Below, piece after piece: positions 57,002-59,464 of a stretch of DNA of 59,464 nt (position 1 is the first letter of the stretch; every line of letters begins with the position of its first letter). The notes beneath the pieces were generated by a model. The model was not told the DNA's origin and searched no databases. It saw only the letters and a program-made list of their open reading frames with translations. The position numbers and the translations under genes are program-made. Source of the DNA: an uncultured bacterium (GTDB lineage: Bacteria > Verrucomicrobiota > Lentisphaeria > Victivallales > UBA1829); the NCBI GenBank assembly GCA_949292215.1, contig CASEYW010000165.1, positions 1 to 59,464 of the forward strand, read 5' to 3'.

Positions 57002-57049
57002 AACAGGTAATTTTGTTGCATTCCACTGTAAAACAGGAGATACCGGAAC

Positions 57050-57838
57050 ATGCTGCACTCCATTTACCGTCCCTATCGGTCGGGATCGATTCAAGCGCTG
57101 ATCCACGCACGCTCAATGGGACATTACATCGTTCCTTCGGGCTGGACGGACAATCCGATCGAAAAACCGTTTCTTGAGCTTTTCTGGTGCGTCTCCGGAA
57201 TCGGGGAATTCCGTTGCATGGAAGAGTCTGTTTTTCTGAATCCAGGGGAAGTTTGTTTCTATTTCCCGGGGGACTGTCACCACATCAGGGCATACACCCC
57301 CTGGGAATATTACTGGCTCACGATCGACGGTCCTGATCCGGATCTGCTGATCCGGATGTTTCATCTGACCCGTCCCCCTCGGTACGCGGGAAGTTGTCCG
57401 GCGGAGCTGTTCAACCGCCTGTCGGGAGAACTGCGGGACACCTCCGCACGCGGCGAATTCCGCGCCGGTGCGATCGCATATGAAATTCTCTCTCTGGCCA
57501 TGGGTGGAGCGGAACCGGAGGAAAACGGAAAACTCCGGCGATTCCGCGCACTGCTGGAGGACTCCTTCCACGATCCGGACCTGCAAATCGAAACCATTGC
57601 CGGAAAAATAGGAATTCACCGTTCCAGCCTGACCCGTCTTGTGAAACGATACTGCGGCATGTCACCGATGGAATATCTCCTCTCATTCCGAGTTCAGGAG
57701 GCTCTGCGCCTGTTGAACGATACGGAATACAGCATCAAGGAAATTGCAGCATGCACCGGATTCCGCGATCCGAATTATTTCACAAAAGTCATTTCCCGGC
57801 GTCTTGGGAAGCCCCCTTCCGCCCTCCGGCGCACCTGA
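57050..57838 (+). CDS. AraC-family transcriptional regulator
   Basis: 262 residues, GGAG 10 bases before the ATG. An N-terminal cupin-like sugar-binding domain (SVFLNPGEVCFYFPGDCHHI) is followed by the double helix-turn-helix (~175-262; IAGKIGIHRSSLTRLVKRYC and YSIKEIAACTGFRDPNYFTK). Its divergence from the GH4 gene points to sugar-dependent control of that gene. Confidence 0.92.
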   Translation: MLHSIYRPYRSGSIQALIHARSMGHYIVPSGWTDNPIEKPFLELFWCVSGIGEFRCMEESVFLNPGEVCFYFPGDCHHIRAYTPWEYYWLTIDGPDPDLLIRMFHLTRPPRYAGSCPAELFNRLSGELRDTSARGEFRAGAIAYEILSLAMGGAEPEENGKLRRFRALLEDSFHDPDLQIETIAGKIGIHRSSLTRLVKRYCGMSPMEYLLSFRVQEALRLLNDTEYSIKEIAACTGFRDPNYFTKVISRRLGKPPSALRRT

Positions 57839-58010
57839 GCAGTTCCTTCGTCAGCAGAGAGCCGATAAAAGCGAAAGGAAGAAATTCCTCCAGGCTTTTT
57901 CCACATCCAGATTTTTCACTCCGGAGAAAACAGGAGAAACATACTGCAAAAGAAAAACAGGAAGCGGACCGGTTTTCAAATATTTTCCCTTTTTTCTTTT
58001 GTCGCCCCTC

Positions 58011-58039
58011 TTGACAAAAAGAATGGAATATTGTATAAT
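58011..58039 (+). promoter_or_regulatory. Perfect sigma-70 promoter of the LacI-type gene
   Basis: TTGACA (58011-58016), 17-base spacer, TATAAT (58034-58039): exact consensus. The expected start is near 58046, inside the operator palindrome. Confidence 0.88.
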
Positions 58040-58045
58040 TATAGT

Positions 58046-58063
58046 ACCGCAAATAATTGCGGT
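58046..58063. promoter_or_regulatory. LacI-type operator over the transcription start
   Basis: The palindrome accgcaa-ataa-ttgcggt (7-bp arms, 4-base centre) starts 7 bases after the -10 box. A second, looser repeat attgc-N9-gcaat follows within the next 30 bases. Position fits autorepression by the LacI-type regulator encoded downstream. Confidence 0.7.
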
Positions 58064-58114
58064 GATAATTGCGATAATTTTGCAATACAGAAAAATCAAA
58101 ACGGGAAAAGAACG

Positions 58115-59146
58115 ATGTCGATTGATGTCATGGCGAGTTTAAAAGACATTGCGGAAACGGCTGGCTGTTCCGTTTCCACGGTATCGCGCGTTTTGAAAAA
58201 CAAGGGGGAAATCGCGCCCGCCACCCGGAAAAAAATTCTTGCCATTGCGGACCAGTTCGGATATCACGACAACCGGCTCATCTATGGCATCCGGACCGGC
58301 CGGACACAGACCATCGGACTGGTTTGTGATTTCGGCAATCCTTTTTTCCAGAGGATCGCCCATGGAATTGAGCTGGAACTGAAAAAAGAGGACTATCTGG
58401 TTATTTTTTCCTCCAACGAGGAAAACGATCAGAAGACCCTGAAACGTCTTGTGGAACAGCGTGTGGACGGCGTCATCCTCGTTCCCAGAAACGATTTTGC
58501 CGACACAGAATATTTCCGGGATGTAATTTCCCGCGGACTTCCGATCATCACGATCGACCGGAAAACTCCGGCGAACGTCGATTATGTCGGAAGCGACGAC
58601 TTGTACTGCGGGCGCATCATGGCGGAACATTTCTATTCGCTTGGTCATCGTAAAATCGCCTATTATCCGGGTCCATCCTTTGCGAGTCCGGCACAGCTGC
58701 GTCTACAGGGATTTTCAGAGTTCTGCCGGGAACATCCGGATATTTCGCTCACACTCATTAAAACCCGGAAAGCCGTTGAAACCTGTGCGCCGGAAGAAGA
58801 GATGCTGATCGAATTTATGAAAACGCATAAAGAGATCACCGCCATCGGTACGTTTTACGACTATTTTGCCTACGACGTCTGCCGGGCGGCATGGAAACTG
58901 GGGCGGAAAATCCCGGAGGATCTGGCAGTCGCCGGAGTTGGAGATATGATTCCGCCGCGGGCACGCCTCTTCGAACTGACAACCGTGGATCAGATGCCGG
59001 AAAAAATCGCGGAAGCCGCTGTCCGGCGCATGATGCAGCGGCTGGCTCTTCCGAAAAATGAGACGCTTCCGATTGCGGAAATTCGCATCAAACCAAATCT
59101 GATTGTTCGAAATTCAACTCTAAAAGAAAGGTGCAGCAAGAAATGA
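58115..59146 (+). CDS. LacI-family transcriptional regulator
   Basis: 343 residues from ATG 58115 (GGGAAAAG upstream; ATG 58130 is an alternative, while the frame upstream is promoter and operator). The DNA-binding domain [20 protein letters not shown] is at the start; the sensor domain follows ([53 protein letters not shown]). Its stop overlaps the ATG of the pseudopilin gene (ATGA), so the two proteins are made from one message. Confidence 0.93.
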   Translation: MSIDVMASLKDIAETAGCSVSTVSRVLKNKGEIAPATRKKILAIADQFGYHDNRLIYGIRTGRTQTIGLVCDFGNPFFQRIAHGIELELKKEDYLVIFSSNEENDQKTLKRLVEQRVDGVILVPRNDFADTEYFRDVISRGLPIITIDRKTPANVDYVGSDDLYCGRIMAEHFYSLGHRKIAYYPGPSFASPAQLRLQGFSEFCREHPDISLTLIKTRKAVETCAPEEEMLIEFMKTHKEITAIGTFYDYFAYDVCRAAWKLGRKIPEDLAVAGVGDMIPPRARLFELTTVDQMPEKIAEAAVRRMMQRLALPKNETLPIAEIRIKPNLIVRNSTLKERCSKK

Positions 59147-59464
59147 AACAGAAATGGAATTTCACATTGATAGAGCTCCTTGTCGTTATTGCAATCATTG
59201 CAATTCTTGCATCGATGCTTCTTCCGGCATTGAACTCGGCTCGTGAAAAGGCCAACGCGGCACGCTGCCTCGCCCGCCTGAAACAGGTGGGGGTGTTCGC
59301 CACCCAGTACATCAACGATCAGGACGGCTATTTTGTCGCTCCGGACAGCCGCTATGTCGTGGGAAAGAGTGGTGAAGAAGTTCCCTGGGTGGATGTCATC
59401 GGTCCATATTTCAAAATTGCCTCCACATACGAATACAGAGATCGGAAAGCCGCTTACCCTCTGC
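59143..59464 (+). CDS. Prepilin-type cleavage/methylation domain protein, 5' part
   Basis: The first 107 codons are seen; the gene runs off the window. The N-terminus [20 protein letters not shown] is a prepilin signal (Phe after the cleavage site, Glu at +5), followed by [20 protein letters not shown] and a globular region. The residue before the cleaved Phe is Asn instead of Gly. Ribosome site AAAGGTG lies in the end of the LacI-type gene, whose stop it overlaps. By analogy with 39688-45144 a glycoside hydrolase may follow outside the window. Confidence 0.88.
   Translation, partial: MKQKWNFTLIELLVVIAIIAILASMLLPALNSAREKANAARCLARLKQVGVFATQYINDQDGYFVAPDSRYVVGKSGEEVPWVDVIGPYFKIASTYEYRDRKAAYPL

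Overview
The window looks like chromosomal DNA from a member of the Lentisphaerota (Victivallales-like, PVC superphylum). This is an inference from gene content, not from a marker gene. The evidence is three type II pseudopilin-like proteins of the 'prepilin N-terminal cleavage / H-X9-DG' kind plus one broken copy, several of them beside very large secreted glycoside hydrolases and sugar-responsive regulators. Other pointers are zinc-ribbon Ser/Thr kinases of PVC type, a membrane pyrophosphatase and a diaminopimelate pathway. No rRNA, tRNA, CRISPR array, transposase or phage gene was seen.

Layout. 1-6000: 3' end of a pseudopilin gene followed by a giant GH2-like secreted protein. 6100-13239: Nudix hydrolase (-), then a forward run coaE, rho (with a long Asn/Arg/Gln-rich disordered region), a MurU-AmgK-type fusion, a DJ-1/PfpI protein and tgt. 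13336-15774: four-module CoA-disulfide reductase / rhodanese / TusA / DsrE fusion (-). 16018-19408: TIM-barrel sugar isomerase/epimerase and membrane pyrophosphatase. 19514-25765: two reverse-strand groups, a TPR membrane protein, a SpoU methyltransferase, dapF and dapA ending at a clear terminator, then a PHP phosphoesterase, a lipoprotein and a serine hydrolase. 26095-26178: a 27-codon peptide gene with a very strong ribosome-binding site and its own terminator. 26344-31424: folD and a coiled-coil protein (-), then an HtrA-like lipoprotein protease with a degenerate partner (+).

31435-37723 is a tight reverse-strand operon: a WalJ/YycJ-type metallo-hydrolase, a tail-anchored Ser/Thr pseudokinase, a degenerate histidine kinase with a receiver domain, a small anchored protein and a polytopic membrane protein. 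37886-39448 is serA. 39688-45144 is a cassette of GntR/LacI-type regulator, pseudopilin and GH42-like glycosidase, with the first two coding frames overlapping at ATGA. 45410-51294 holds a VOC protein, dnaX, YhcH and YchJ family proteins and an active PknB-like kinase. 51587-53474 holds a secreted LIM/DA1-like metallopeptidase and a pseudopilin gene broken by one in-frame stop. 53743-55450 is glnK-amt behind a near-perfect sigma-54 promoter. 55532-57838 is a GH4 glycosidase divergent from an AraC regulator. 58115-59464 is a LacI regulator behind a perfect sigma-70 promoter, overlapping the next pseudopilin at ATGA; this last gene runs off the window.

Taken together, the accessory part is built from repeated regulator-pseudopilin-glycosidase modules for polysaccharide use. 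Housekeeping genes for peptidoglycan precursor synthesis and recycling, cofactors, replication and nitrogen uptake lie between them. The observations most worth following are the pseudopilin cassettes, the 'dead kinase' operon, the orphan 27-residue peptide and the bacterial DA1-like peptidase.
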